Shown: positions 1 to 8,688, numbered from the stretch's first letter. The stretch: 64,000 nucleotides of DNA from Lachnospiraceae bacterium (GCA_028689585.1 JAQVCW010000018.1:29771-93770), one strand, 5' to 3'. The notes: generated by a model from the sequence alone, not told the origin. A program made the numbers and translations.

Positions 1-1
1 T

Positions 2-30
2 TTGCTTTTGCCGCTGATTTATGTTATAAT
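2..30 (+). promoter_or_regulatory. Promoter for the opu operon
   Basis: TTGCTT at 2-7 and TATAAT at 25-30 are separated by 17 bp. This is a good sigma-A promoter placed about 140 bp before the opu genes. A weak stem-loop followed by TTTTT at about 71-95 lies in the leader and could act as a terminator or attenuator, but its stem has mismatches. Confidence 0.55.
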
Positions 31-169
31 GTTTAACAGATAAAAAAATTGCAAATAAAAAAGATAAAAGAACCGTCTTATAAGAAGGGTTTTTAGTATT
101 TCACTGTGTGGTGCTATATGAAAAAGCTCTTCTTTTTTATTGTTTGCGAACAAAAGGAGTGAATGAAAG

Positions 170-1288
170 ATGATCCAATTTGAACACGTATCTAAAAATT
201 ACGGAAAAACGCCAATCCTCAAGGATCTCAACTTTACCATTCCGGATGGACAATTTGTGGTGCTGATCGGTCCGTCCGGCTGCGGAAAAACCACCACAAT
301 GAAAATGATCAACCGTCTGCTGGAACCCGATACCGGCAGCATATCCATTGATGGTAAAGATATCCGATCTGAGGATAAGGTATCTCTGCGCCGCCATATC
401 GGCTATGTGATTCAGCAGATCGGCCTTTTTCCGAATATGACCGTAGCACAAAATATATGTGTGGTTCCCCGGCTGCTGAAATATGATAAGGCTAAGTGTG
501 ATGCGATTGTCACCGATCTTTTGAAAATGGTAAATATGGAGCAGTATGCGGATAAGTATCCGTCAGAACTCTCCGGCGGTCAGCAGCAGCGTATCGGTGT
601 GCTGCGGGCTCTGGCGGCCTCGCCCCCTATTGTGCTGATGGATGAGCCGTTCAGCGCTTTAGACCCGATGACACGGGAAACTCTTCAGGACGAAATTAAG
701 AATATACAGCAGAAGCTAAACAAAACGATTATCTTTGTCAGTCACGATATGGATGAAGCGCTGAAGCTGGCAGACATTATCATCTTCATGTCGAAGGGAG
801 AAATTGTTCAGATGGCTTCTCCCGAAGATATGTTAGAGAATCCTGCCAACGAACTGGTACGTGATTTTCTCGGAAAACACACCTCCGAATTTTTGGAATC
901 CTCTGCGATAGAAAGCTTTATGCGTACCAACGTCCGAAGCGTGCGGCAGGATCGTGGTGTAAGAGAATGTGCTGAGCGTATGGCACGATATAATGTAGAT
1001 ACTCTTCTTGTGACTGACGCAGAGAAGCATTATTTAGGAACGGTCTCCATCGGCGAAATCCGCCATTGGGGAAGGGAACTGACCAGTATCGAGCCATTGA
1101 TCCGCCAGACGGCCAGAACGGCGCGGGTAGGTGATGATGCAAAGGAAAGCTTTGATTATCTTCTCGATTCAGATGCCAATGCCAATTATGTAGTTGTGCT
1201 CAACGAGGATGATACGATCGCAGGACTTGTGACCAAAACCAGCGTGGCACGGTCGGTGGCGGAAACTTTATGGGGGGATGTAAAATGA
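170..1288 (+). CDS. opuCA: Glycine betaine/carnitine/choline ABC transporter, ATP-binding subunit (OpuCA-like)
   Basis: This 372-residue protein is the cytoplasmic ATPase of a compatible-solute (betaine, choline or carnitine) importer. Walker A GPSGCGKTT lies at residues 34-42, the signature LSGGQQQR at 134-141 and Walker B IVLMDEP at 154-160. The part after about residue 245 resembles tandem CBS domains, which in OpuA/OpuC-type transporters sense ionic strength or nucleotides. The ATG is preceded by AAAGGAGTG, a good ribosome site. The stop overlaps the next start as ATGA, so the three genes are translationally coupled. The family is certain; the exact substrate is not. Confidence 0.93.
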   Translation: MIQFEHVSKNYGKTPILKDLNFTIPDGQFVVLIGPSGCGKTTTMKMINRLLEPDTGSISIDGKDIRSEDKVSLRRHIGYVIQQIGLFPNMTVAQNICVVPRLLKYDKAKCDAIVTDLLKMVNMEQYADKYPSELSGGQQQRIGVLRALAASPPIVLMDEPFSALDPMTRETLQDEIKNIQQKLNKTIIFVSHDMDEALKLADIIIFMSKGEIVQMASPEDMLENPANELVRDFLGKHTSEFLESSAIESFMRTNVRSVRQDRGVRECAERMARYNVDTLLVTDAEKHYLGTVSIGEIRHWGRELTSIEPLIRQTARTARVGDDAKESFDYLLDSDANANYVVVLNEDDTIAGLVTKTSVARSVAETLWGDVK

Positions 1289-1926
1289 GTGTCCTTTTTC
1301 ATGACTATGGGAGTATGCTGCTTAAAGCCATCGGGATTCATACGGTATATGTGCTGGCTGCCGTAGCGATTGGTTTTGCATTTGGACTGCTGCTGGGGGT
1401 TCTTCTTTCACGAATTCCCAAGTGGTCTGGTATTATTCTGCCTGTTCTCTCCATTTTTCAGACGATTCCGGGCCTGGTATTTATCGGCGTATTGTTTATC
1501 TGGTGGGGGAATACCTATGCTACCGTTATTGCGGCTCTGAGCGTATATGCCATGTTCCCGGTATTGAAAAACACCTATACCGGCATTCTTGAGGTAGAAA
1601 AAAAATATGTCGAAGCTGCAAAAGGCTGCGGAATGTCTTCTTTCCAGACATTGATAAAGGTTGAGCTGCCTGTGGCTATGCCTGCCATTATTGCCGGTCT
1701 TAGGATGTCTGCCATTTACACGGTTTCCTGGGCAGTATTGGCCGCTATGATTGGAAAGGGCGGGTTGGGAAATTTCGTCTATCAGGGCGTAGCTTCCAAT
1801 AACAACACACTCATTCTTTTGGGAGCAGTTCCTTCCGCCCTTCTTGCAATGGCTTTTGGTGCGGTAATTGATTATTTGCAAAAGAAGGTTACGCCCCGCG
1901 GTATGAGAAAGGGGGCGAAAAAATGA
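1285..1926 (+). CDS. opuCB: Betaine/choline ABC transporter permease (OpuCB-like)
   Basis: A 213-residue inner-membrane permease with about five to six hydrophobic segments. It carries the EAA loop that docks on the ATPase (EAAKGCGMSSFQTLIKVELP, about residues 114-133). I chose the ATG at 1285, which overlaps the upstream stop as ATGA; a start five codons earlier at 1270 would give a poor N-terminus. It also overlaps the next gene by ATGA. The size is typical of OpuCB/OpuCD permeases (about 210-220 residues). Confidence 0.92.
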   Translation: MSVLFHDYGSMLLKAIGIHTVYVLAAVAIGFAFGLLLGVLLSRIPKWSGIILPVLSIFQTIPGLVFIGVLFIWWGNTYATVIAALSVYAMFPVLKNTYTGILEVEKKYVEAAKGCGMSSFQTLIKVELPVAMPAIIAGLRMSAIYTVSWAVLAAMIGKGGLGNFVYQGVASNNNTLILLGAVPSALLAMAFGAVIDYLQKKVTPRGMRKGAKK

Positions 1927-3425
1927 CCTGGTCATTGATTTGGGAACATTTATTTATGGTACTGTCAGCCAGCATTTTATCTATCGTTGTGGGATTGCTG
2001 CTGGGAATCTGGGCCTATGTATCGAAAAGGGCCAGAGGGATTATTCTGCGGGTGGTGGATTTGCTCCAGACAATCCCATCGCTGGCATTATTGGGCATTA
2101 TTATGATCGTATTAAATCCGGGCAAGCTGACGGTTATCGTTGGTATCACCCTGTATTCCTTGCTCCCTATTGTGCGGAATACCTATCTTGGACTGCAGGA
2201 GGTAGATCCGGGTGTCAAGGAAGCGGCGCAGGGGATGGGGATGAGTAAGCTCTACCGACTTTTCAGGGTGGAATTTCCATTAGCGTTTCCCACCATGTTT
2301 ACCGGTGTTCGTATTGCTGTGGTGAATGCAATCGGCACTGCTGTATTTGCCGCTTTTGTCGGGGGCGGCGGCCTGGGTGGTGTGATTACCCAGGGAATCC
2401 GCATCTCCAGCATGAGAATGATTTTGTCCGCGACTGGCGTTTTGATGGTGATTGCCCTGCTTCTGGATCTTTTGATGGGCTGGTTTGAAAAACAAATGCA
2501 GAAGAACACGAAAGGCTCTAGGAAAATGTGGATACCGGCGGTGATCCTTTTGGCGGCATTTTGTATGCTGCTGCCCTATGGCCGGGGCAGTACCGGTGAC
2601 CTGATGCTTTATGACGGTGACTATTCCGAAACGCAGCTCATACACCATATGGTAAAAATGCTGGTGGAGGATCAGACAGATCTGGATGTCACGATTCAGG
2701 ATCAGATGTCTCAGGTAAACAACTTCAATGCCCTTAAGGGCGAGGGTCATACCTGCGATCTGATGGTTTCTTATGACGGAACCTTGCTGACTACATTCTT
2801 CCATCAGGATACAGCCGATGTGCCGGAAGGTATGTCTATCTATGACTATGTAAACCAGACGGCAGCCCGGGATTATGAAATGCGGCTGCTCAGTAAACTG
2901 GGATTTGATAACACCTACGCCGTAGCAGTACCTCAGGCTATTGCGGACCAGTACAATTTGGAAACCGTCAGCGATTTGATACCTGTGGCGAAGGAACTGG
3001 TATTTGGCGCAGAACAGGGATTTTTCACGTTAGAGGGCAGCATGAAGTATAACCCTTTTACAGAGTTTTACGGATTGGAGTTTAAAGATGTAATTCCCGT
3101 AGATCAGGGGCTGAAATATACTGCTGTGGAAAACGGAAGTTTTGACGTCACGGTGGTCTATGCTACAGACGGGTTGAATCGTAAGGTGGGGCTGAAGGTT
3201 TTGGAAGATGACCGGGGCTTTTTCCCCGATTATAACGGCGCACTTCTGGTTCGAGGGGAAGTATTGCAAAAGTATCCCGAACTTGAAGGTATTCTAAATC
3301 AGTTGGCAGGAACTATCTCTACAGAGCAGATGGCGGAGCTGACCTATCAGGTCGATGTTGCAGGCCGTTCTGTTGATGAGGTCGCCGGTGAATTTCTCTC
3401 AGACAGTAAGCTGCTGAAAGATTGA
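1923..3425 (+). CDS. Betaine/choline ABC transporter permease fused to substrate-binding domain (OpuCD-OpuCC fusion)
   Basis: The 500-residue product has two parts. Residues 1 to about 200 form a second permease with an EAA loop (EAAQGMGMSKLYRLFRVEFP). A transmembrane segment follows, and then from about residue 220 an OpuAC/ProX-type solute-binding domain faces outward. The binding domain keeps motifs of choline/betaine binders such as ATDGLNRKVGLKVLEDDRGF and FFPDYNGALLVR. The fusion removes the need for a separate lipoprotein, as known for OpuABC, BusAB and related systems. It is the third and last gene of the coupled operon. Substrate choice among betaine, carnitine and choline is inferred only. 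Confidence 0.9.
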   Translation: MTWSLIWEHLFMVLSASILSIVVGLLLGIWAYVSKRARGIILRVVDLLQTIPSLALLGIIMIVLNPGKLTVIVGITLYSLLPIVRNTYLGLQEVDPGVKEAAQGMGMSKLYRLFRVEFPLAFPTMFTGVRIAVVNAIGTAVFAAFVGGGGLGGVITQGIRISSMRMILSATGVLMVIALLLDLLMGWFEKQMQKNTKGSRKMWIPAVILLAAFCMLLPYGRGSTGDLMLYDGDYSETQLIHHMVKMLVEDQTDLDVTIQDQMSQVNNFNALKGEGHTCDLMVSYDGTLLTTFFHQDTADVPEGMSIYDYVNQTAARDYEMRLLSKLGFDNTYAVAVPQAIADQYNLETVSDLIPVAKELVFGAEQGFFTLEGSMKYNPFTEFYGLEFKDVIPVDQGLKYTAVENGSFDVTVVYATDGLNRKVGLKVLEDDRGFFPDYNGALLVRGEVLQKYPELEGILNQLAGTISTEQMAELTYQVDVAGRSVDEVAGEFLSDSKLLKD

Positions 3426-3446
3426 AAATCTTTAGCGGATATCCCG

Positions 3447-3583
3447 GAGCCTGTTTGAAAATTCATTCCCGCCATCTGCATGTCAGGCTTTGTGGTATTT
3501 TTGATCCAAACCCGGTCAGCGTAGCCCGCCGCGCCTCCCTCTTTTGAATCAAATCTCCCACAAAGCAATTTTCAAACACGCTC
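3447..3583. repeat. Palindromic MITE-like element, 137 bp
   Basis: The ends are 17-bp inverted repeats with 16 matches: GAGCCTGTTTGAAAATT at 3447-3463 and its reverse complement at 3567-3583. A second, inner inverted repeat pairs GCTTTGTGG near 3490 with CCACAAAGC near 3558. There is no transposase. The open frames inside are by-products of the palindrome. Its right end supplies the last codons and the stop of the neighbouring minus-strand permease gene. Confidence 0.65.
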
Positions 3584-4567
3584 TAAGACAGAAAATGATA
3601 GCAGCCATACAATACAATGTACAAATAATATAATGATATCGGCTGCCAATCCCTGTGTTTGTCCGCCTGACAAGCTCATTAAGCTATAAAAGGCTGCGCT
3701 GGACGGGAGTAAGTAAGATAAGGGATACAGGGCACTATCGGGTGGGATTGCCAAATAAAATAAAACAGGCGGTGCCAGGAACAAAATCATTACAATCTTT
3801 ATAGATACAATACCTGCCATTAGGCCGTTTGAAAAGTGCCCTAGAAACAATCCCGCCAATGCCGCCACAAAAGCAGACAGAATAATCAAAAACAGTAAAG
3901 GCAAAATTTGATTGGCAGTAATTTTCATGCAGACGCAGGCGGTCAAAATAGTGGACAGCGTACCACCCAAAAAGCCTAAAGAAATCTTTTGAATGAGATA
4001 TTCTCTTTTGGTCATAGGTAAAATTTCATTAACAAGTGCAATGCCATCTTCTTTTTCTCCATTTATGCTCATGGCATTAAACGTACACCCCATAAACATA
4101 GCCGTAACCATTGTTATCACAGAGAGCAGGGAAATAAGAGTATCGCTGTGATCAACAGGCGGAATAACGGTTATTTTGGACAAATCGACATTGCCTCTTT
4201 CTGCGTAGAGCTGTGGGAGGGTATTGCCAATTATCGTGGTTACTTTAAATTCGTCACCCGATAATATGGTTTTAATCCCGTTGTAATCTTGTAAAACGCC
4301 GATCATTTGCGTTGCCGGGTCATTTACAGTATTTTGCAAGGAAGTGATATCCGGCACAGTTGTGATATTACCGTTTGTTTGCAGCCATTCTATGGCACGA
4401 GCAGAAAGGCTGTTTTCCACAACACAAAAATCCGTCTCCCCAAAAGAGGAAAAACTTACCCCCGAAAGCAAATTGATTGCCAGTCCGGCCATAATAGGCA
4501 GCAAAAAAGAAAGAATGCACAATTTATCGCGGCGAATATTTTCAAGCTGATATTTTAAGCCTCTCAT
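3572..4567 (-). CDS. ABC-2 type exporter permease, C-terminus formed by a repeat element
   Basis: A 331-residue membrane protein: one N-terminal hydrophobic segment, an extracytoplasmic domain of about 120 residues, then about five more segments. This is the layout of ABC-2/CcmB-like drug or peptide exporter permeases. I chose the ATG at 4567, preceded by AAAGGAGGGATAGC, over an in-frame ATG 15 codons upstream. It starts one base after the stop of the preceding permease gene, so the pair is coupled. The last four sense codons (Leu-Glu-Arg-Val) and the stop lie in or at the edge of the MITE-like inverted repeat, so the original C-terminus may have been altered. The exported substrate is unknown. 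Confidence 0.8.
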   Translation of the reverse strand: MRGLKYQLENIRRDKLCILSFLLPIMAGLAINLLSGVSFSSFGETDFCVVENSLSARAIEWLQTNGNITTVPDITSLQNTVNDPATQMIGVLQDYNGIKTILSGDEFKVTTIIGNTLPQLYAERGNVDLSKITVIPPVDHSDTLISLLSVITMVTAMFMGCTFNAMSINGEKEDGIALVNEILPMTKREYLIQKISLGFLGGTLSTILTACVCMKITANQILPLLFLIILSAFVAALAGLFLGHFSNGLMAGIVSIKIVMILFLAPPVLFYLAIPPDSALYPLSYLLPSSAAFYSLMSLSGGQTQGLAADIIILFVHCIVWLLSFSVLERV

Positions 4568-4568
4568 G

Positions 4569-5561
4569 CTATCCCTCCTTTGCCATTTCACGGATAAGTG
4601 CTTGACGCACAAGTAGAAATAACAGAATGATTGTCAACCCACATATCGTGTAATAAACACCGTTTGCAGAGGGCATACCCCTATATGCATTTTTCATCGC
4701 CATAAAGAGATGATACATAGGGTGATATGTGATCCAGCTCCAGGCAATTCCTGTCTGCCCAACAAGAAAAACCGGTGTTGTAATGAACACTGCCAAGACA
4801 AGGTACAGTAATGAAAATTGCTTGAAGTCCGGCAATTGTACCGCACAGAAAAATCCCACTAAAGCCATGATCAGGGATAGAATAGCTGTCTGTGCCAAAA
4901 CGTAAGGCAGCACCAACAATCCCTCTAAAGCACCTAAGTTTATGACGGTCAGAAATGTGGAGAATACAAGGTCGGACAGCAGAAACAAGCTGAGTTTTGA
5001 AAGCATAAAAGCTGTTTTACTTATAGGCAGTACTCCATGAATACGGACAACACCCATCTGCTTTTCTTTGAACAACATAGAAGCAATCCCCAAAAATCCT
5101 ACGGCCGCCAACTCGAAAAACAAAAACTCACAAGTGATTTCCCGACGGCTTTTCATTTCTTTATTATCTTTACCTGTTATTTCTGACACAGTTTGATTTG
5201 AGGGGGATAATAAAGACAATGCATAGGCAGCACGATAGTTGTCGGTTTTCTGTATATTTGATGAAACCATAGTAACTTGCGGTGTCCCACTTGACATATC
5301 AATTCCGACAGCGTAACCGTCCCCGCTTTTTGTATTTAATTCTTCTAAACTGTCAACTCTAACTATATCAGCAGACAGTTCTTGCTGCACAGAAAGCGGA
5401 TCGTAAAGATATACCGGGTAAATATCCTGGTCTAAATTCACATAGAGAAAATTGATATAGCAAGAGTAGAGGACGAGAGAACCAAACGCAAGCAGTAAAA
5501 ATTTGCTCGACCACATCAATTGGAAGTCCTTTTTTAGCAAGGAAAGAAAGCCTCTCCACAT
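4569..5561 (-). CDS. ABC-2 type exporter permease
   Basis: A 330-residue membrane protein with the same layout as its downstream neighbour: an N-terminal hydrophobic segment at about residues 18-38, an outside domain, then a bundle of about five helices in the C-terminal half. The two proteins probably form a heterodimeric channel with the ATPase encoded just upstream. The ATG at 5561 shares its A with the ATPase stop (TGATG), and GGGAGGGGG lies upstream. A GTG one codon earlier is a possible alternative. The family is often labelled fluoroquinolone or multidrug exporter, but nothing here proves that substrate. Confidence 0.8.
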   Translation of the reverse strand: MWRGFLSLLKKDFQLMWSSKFLLLAFGSLVLYSCYINFLYVNLDQDIYPVYLYDPLSVQQELSADIVRVDSLEELNTKSGDGYAVGIDMSSGTPQVTMVSSNIQKTDNYRAAYALSLLSPSNQTVSEITGKDNKEMKSRREITCEFLFFELAAVGFLGIASMLFKEKQMGVVRIHGVLPISKTAFMLSKLSLFLLSDLVFSTFLTVINLGALEGLLVLPYVLAQTAILSLIMALVGFFCAVQLPDFKQFSLLYLVLAVFITTPVFLVGQTGIAWSWITYHPMYHLFMAMKNAYRGMPSANGVYYTICGLTIILLFLLVRQALIREMAKEG

Positions 5562-6406
5562 CACAGCAACCCCCTCCCGGTATATTGAATAAAGATATCT
5601 TCAAGTGTCGGCTCTTTGGAGTGAATGCTGATAATCTCGTCATAGGGAAAAGAAATTCCTGCCCTTAGCCTGGGCATTTCAATGACTGTCATATGCCGCT
5701 TCCTTTGATACAGATAATCAATTTCGACCTGATGATTGCTGTTTTTTTCTTTTAGCTTCTTCGGTGTGTCTATTACCTTGATTTCACCGTCTGCGATAAA
5801 AGCAACCCTGTCACAAAGTAAGTCTGCGTCCATCATGTTATGCGTAGTCAAAAAAACAGTTGTCCCTTTTTTTCGTTCTTCTTCAATGATTTTACGAAAC
5901 AGGACTGCTCCTTGTGGATCAAGCCCGCTGGTGGGCTCGTCTAAAAACAAGAGCTTCGGATTACTCTGCAAAGCTCTTGCCATGCTGATACGCTGTCTCA
6001 TTCCCTTAGAGTACGAGGATACGGGCTTATGAACAAAATCTTTTTTGAACTCCAGCATATCCAATAATTCATCTATACTGCGCCGCTGTTCGGCAGGATA
6101 AAATGAAGCAAAATAGTTTAAATTGTCAAGGGCGCTTAAATTGGTATATAGATACGGAAACTCAAACAGAACGCCAATTTTTTCCTGTAATTCCTTTTGC
6201 CGGCCGTTTATCGGTTTACCGAACAGGCGGACAATTCCGTCATACCCGCTTAAGATACCTGTTAAGATTTTTTGCGTGGTAGACTTACCGGAGCCGTTGG
6301 GCCCTAGAAATCCAAAGATTTCACCGGGAGCAACTGAAAATGTCAGTCCATGCAAGGTTTGTATTTGCTGCCTGTAAGCAAATACTAAGTTTTCAACCGC
6401 AATCAT
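5561..6406 (-). CDS. ABC exporter ATP-binding subunit
   Basis: A 281-residue ATPase powering the two permeases downstream. Walker A GPNGSGKST lies at residues 35-43, the signature region reads SSYSKGMRQRISMARAL, and Walker B is LLFLDEPTSGLDP. The C-terminal 60 residues are the short regulatory tail typical of drug and peptide exporters (DrrA/CcmA class). Its start overlaps the stop of the 50-residue protein gene by two bases, and its stop overlaps the next start, so all four genes form one translationally coupled unit. Confidence 0.92.
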   Translation of the reverse strand: MIAVENLVFAYRQQIQTLHGLTFSVAPGEIFGFLGPNGSGKSTTQKILTGILSGYDGIVRLFGKPINGRQKELQEKIGVLFEFPYLYTNLSALDNLNYFASFYPAEQRRSIDELLDMLEFKKDFVHKPVSSYSKGMRQRISMARALQSNPKLLFLDEPTSGLDPQGAVLFRKIIEEERKKGTTVFLTTHNMMDADLLCDRVAFIADGEIKVIDTPKKLKEKNSNHQVEIDYLYQRKRHMTVIEMPRLRAGISFPYDEIISIHSKEPTLEDIFIQYTGRGLL

Positions 6407-6555
6407 TCTTCACCACCCCATTTATCTTTACGATTATCCTCTTTCTCTTTTTGCTGCCTGCTCCACCATTTCATAAGCTTAACCTTAAATGGGATAGAGA
6501 TAATCACCACGGCAGCAATCATTAACCACCAATACCATTCTAATCCTAAAAGCAT
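6403..6555 (-). CDS. Small membrane protein leading the ABC exporter operon (50 aa)
   Basis: This short gene is well supported. The ATG at 6555 follows AGAGGAGGTAAACGAGT, a near-perfect ribosome site, and its stop overlaps the start of the ATPase gene. The product starts MLLGLEWYWWLMIAAVVI: a Trp-rich start, one transmembrane helix at about residues 8-24, then a strongly charged Lys/Arg/Glu/Asp tail. I do not recognise a named family. By position it is likely a small subunit or modulator of the exporter, or a first gene that secures translation of the ATPase. Confidence 0.75.
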   Translation of the reverse strand: MLLGLEWYWWLMIAAVVIISIPFKVKLMKWWSRQQKEKEDNRKDKWGGEE

Positions 6556-6570
6556 ACTCGTTTACCTCCT

Positions 6571-6632
6571 CTTATAGCATAGTTTAGGAAGGTGCGGTGA
6601 AATTGAAGTGGGTTGGTTGTGAAATCGAAGTG
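6571..6632 (-). promoter_or_regulatory. Two-copy direct repeat and promoter for the exporter operon
   Basis: Two 14-bp direct repeats read CACTTCAATTTCAC (6597-6610) and CACTTCGATTTCAC (6619-6632) on the minus strand. They differ at one base and are exactly 22 bp apart, or two helical turns. A possible -10 (TATGCT, 6576-6581) lies about 15 bp downstream, so the near repeat would cover the -35 site. This matches the arrangement used by OmpR/PhoB-family activators. The response regulator encoded upstream is the obvious candidate, by inference. Confidence 0.6.
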
Positions 6633-6634
6633 AA

Positions 6635-6673
6635 ATAAAAACGTCTTGCTCCATTTACAGAAGCAAGGCGTTT
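6635..6673 (-). terminator. Terminator after the two-component genes
   Basis: On the minus strand AAACGCCTTGCT pairs with AGCAAGACGTTTTT around an 11-base loop, followed by a T-rich tract. It lies just after the kinase stop at 6685, so the exporter operon needs its own promoter. Confidence 0.7.
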
Positions 6674-6684
6674 CAATATGGAAT

Positions 6685-7779
6685 TTATGCTATTGTAGGA
6701 AAATCAAAAGAAAATTCAACGCCATTCGGCAGATTTTGGACGCCATAGTCAGTGTGGTATATGGATAGGATCTTGGCAACAATAGAAAGTCCAAGCCCAG
6801 AGCCGCTATGAGCATCATTCTGCGGGGGTTCCCCATGATAGAACTTTTCCCAAACCTTAGAAATATCCTGTGGCGGTATCCGCTTTCCCTGATTGTATAT
6901 TTTGAATTGCAGTTTGTTTTCCCGGCAAATAACAGAGAAATGGATTTTACCGTTATCACTGACATGGTTTCTGGCATTTTGTATCAAATTGTTAAGAACT
7001 TGTTCCATGCGGTATCTATCCGCATAGATAAAAGCCTTGGCCTCGGGCAGTTCATAAGTAAAGTGGTAATTTGCATTTGGTGTATCAATCAGCAAGCGCC
7101 CGGCAACGGTTTCAACCAATTCTATAAAGTCAAAGCGTTCTTCTGACAGTTTTGCGGCTCCTGCTTCCAACGCCGATAAATCAAGCAAAGACACTATCAT
7201 TGTATTCATGCGTTCTGCTGCAGACAAAATAACATCCATATACTGCTGCTTTTTCTGCTCGTCCGTTTCATCTTTTAGGCCTTCCACATAAGCACGGACA
7301 ATACCAAGGGGCGTTTTCATTTCGTGAGATAAGCTGTCAACCAATTCTTTTCTTTGTGTCAGTAGTAAATGCTCCTGTATCACATCTTTTTCAAGTTGTT
7401 TGTTTGCCGCTTCTAATTGTTCAAGGGTTTCCCCCAGATTAGAAAACATGGTATTAAGCTTTTGCGAAAGCTCTCCAAATTCATCATCTGTGCGAATATT
7501 GCAATGTGCCGAGAAATCCAACGCTGCCATTTGTCCCGCCGTGTGATTTATTTCACTAAGGGGCTTTGAAATGAAACGCCCAAGCATAATGTCTACGCCC
7601 ACAATAACCAGTACCAGAAGTGCGAACCAAATCACAAAAGCTATGCTTCGATTCGTCGGCAATTCTGATGTAAACACATAAAATAACACGATAATGCCGC
7701 CGGTCAATTTTGAAAGCAGCAAAACTTTTTTTCTGATTGTATTCAGATGAAACCACTTTTTAATCATTTTCATATTCAT
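6685..7779 (-). CDS. Sensor histidine kinase
   Basis: A 364-residue membrane kinase of the OmpR-partner class. Two transmembrane helices (about 25-40 and 46-66) enclose almost no outside loop, then come a HAMP-like linker, the H-box SLSHEMKTPLG with His152, and a C-terminal ATPase domain with N, G1 (about DISKVWEKF) and GSGLGLS motifs. The tiny sensing loop suggests it senses the membrane or partner proteins rather than a soluble ligand. The ATG at 7779 overlaps the regulator's stop as ATGA; a second ATG at 7773 is equally possible. It presumably controls the adjoining exporter. Confidence 0.9.
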   Translation of the reverse strand: MNMKMIKKWFHLNTIRKKVLLLSKLTGGIIVLFYVFTSELPTNRSIAFVIWFALLVLVIVGVDIMLGRFISKPLSEINHTAGQMAALDFSAHCNIRTDDEFGELSQKLNTMFSNLGETLEQLEAANKQLEKDVIQEHLLLTQRKELVDSLSHEMKTPLGIVRAYVEGLKDETDEQKKQQYMDVILSAAERMNTMIVSLLDLSALEAGAAKLSEERFDFIELVETVAGRLLIDTPNANYHFTYELPEAKAFIYADRYRMEQVLNNLIQNARNHVSDNGKIHFSVICRENKLQFKIYNQGKRIPPQDISKVWEKFYHGEPPQNDAHSGSGLGLSIVAKILSIYHTDYGVQNLPNGVEFSFDFPTIA

Positions 7780-8441
7780 ACCTCAAACTTGTAGCCGGAA
7801 CGTATCAGTGTGACAATGTAGCGCCCCTCTGAGCCAAGCTTCTGCCGCAAGGTTTTGATATGGGTATCAACGGTTCGGGTGCTTCCCTCAAAATCATATC
7901 CCCAAATACGGTTTAGCAACTGCTCACGGGAAAAAACCTGATTTTTGTTCTGCATGAAAAAACGCAGTAATTCAAATTCCTTATGGGTTAAATCAATGTT
8001 GTCACCTGCAGCAGTAACGCTGTGTGAAGCTGGGACTAAAGTCAGATTACCAACGGTCAGCGCTTCCCGTGTATTTTCCAACGAGGAACGGCGCAGTAAA
8101 GCGTTGACTTTTGCCAACAGTACCTTTGGGCTGAATGGCTTTGTCACGTAATCATCTGCGCCGATGTCATATCCCTTCAGCTTATCGTCCTCACCCTCTT
8201 TTGCGGTAAGAAAGATAATAGGGAGATCATACATTTCCCTTGCTATTTTGCAGACAGTAAAGCCGTCCAGGTGTGGCATCATAATGTCTAAAATCGCCAG
8301 GTCCACAGGGTTATTCTTCAAAATCGCAACAGCGTCTATGCCATCGTCAGCCGTAATGCAGGAATGACCGCCGCGCTTCATGTATTCCGCAATAATATCC
8401 TGCATATTCTTTTCATCTTCTGCAATTAAAATAATAGCCAT
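7776..8441 (-). CDS. OmpR/PhoB-family response regulator
   Basis: A 221-residue regulator with an N-terminal receiver domain (acidic pair Glu8/Asp9, phospho-acceptor Asp52 in LAILDIMMP, Lys in VTKPF) and a C-terminal winged helix. The tail TRTVDTHIKTLRQKLG is the usual DNA-recognition segment. The ATG at 8441 is chosen because GAAAGGATG lies 7-12 bases upstream; the ATG at 8450 would leave no spacing. The gene is coupled to the histidine kinase. It probably binds the paired repeats before the exporter operon. Confidence 0.92.
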   Translation of the reverse strand: MAIILIAEDEKNMQDIIAEYMKRGGHSCITADDGIDAVAILKNNPVDLAILDIMMPHLDGFTVCKIAREMYDLPIIFLTAKEGEDDKLKGYDIGADDYVTKPFSPKVLLAKVNALLRRSSLENTREALTVGNLTLVPASHSVTAAGDNIDLTHKEFELLRFFMQNKNQVFSREQLLNRIWGYDFEGSTRTVDTHIKTLRQKLGSEGRYIVTLIRSGYKFEV

Positions 8442-8475
8442 TTCACTCATCCTTTCGAGATAACTTACCAATATA

Positions 8476-8504
8476 ATTATATACGGTCAGTCAAATGGAA
8501 GCAA
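8476..8504 (-). promoter_or_regulatory. Promoter for the two-component genes
   Basis: On the minus strand TTGCTT (8499-8504) and TATAAT (8476-8481) are 17 bp apart. The promoter diverges from the one for the aldo-keto reductase. Confidence 0.55.
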
Positions 8505-8529
8505 TGGCTAACCGAAACATTCATCTTTA

Positions 8530-8558
8530 TTGCATATTTCCCAAAATGATTCTATAAT
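8530..8558 (+). promoter_or_regulatory. Promoter for the aldo-keto reductase gene
   Basis: TTGCAT at 8530-8535 and TATAAT at 8553-8558 with a 17-bp spacer, about 130 bp before the start codon. Confidence 0.6.
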
Positions 8559-8688
8559 GGAAGACAGGATACACAAGCCTTTGCGGCGCTGAGACGTAAG
8601 CCTCGCAGTGCGAACGCAGGGGTGCATTTAAAAATAGAAATGGATACATAGAGACAATCGCAGCAGGAGAGAAAGGAAAGGGAACGAA

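Noticed and set aside
3347..3568. Minus-strand open frame across the MITE-like element
   Set aside because: It runs through the 3' end of the opu fusion gene and the palindrome, with no ribosome site or recognisable domain.
8560..8688. Cofactor riboswitch in the leader of the aldo-keto reductase gene
   Set aside because: The leader has some pairing, but no recognised aptamer core can be seen.
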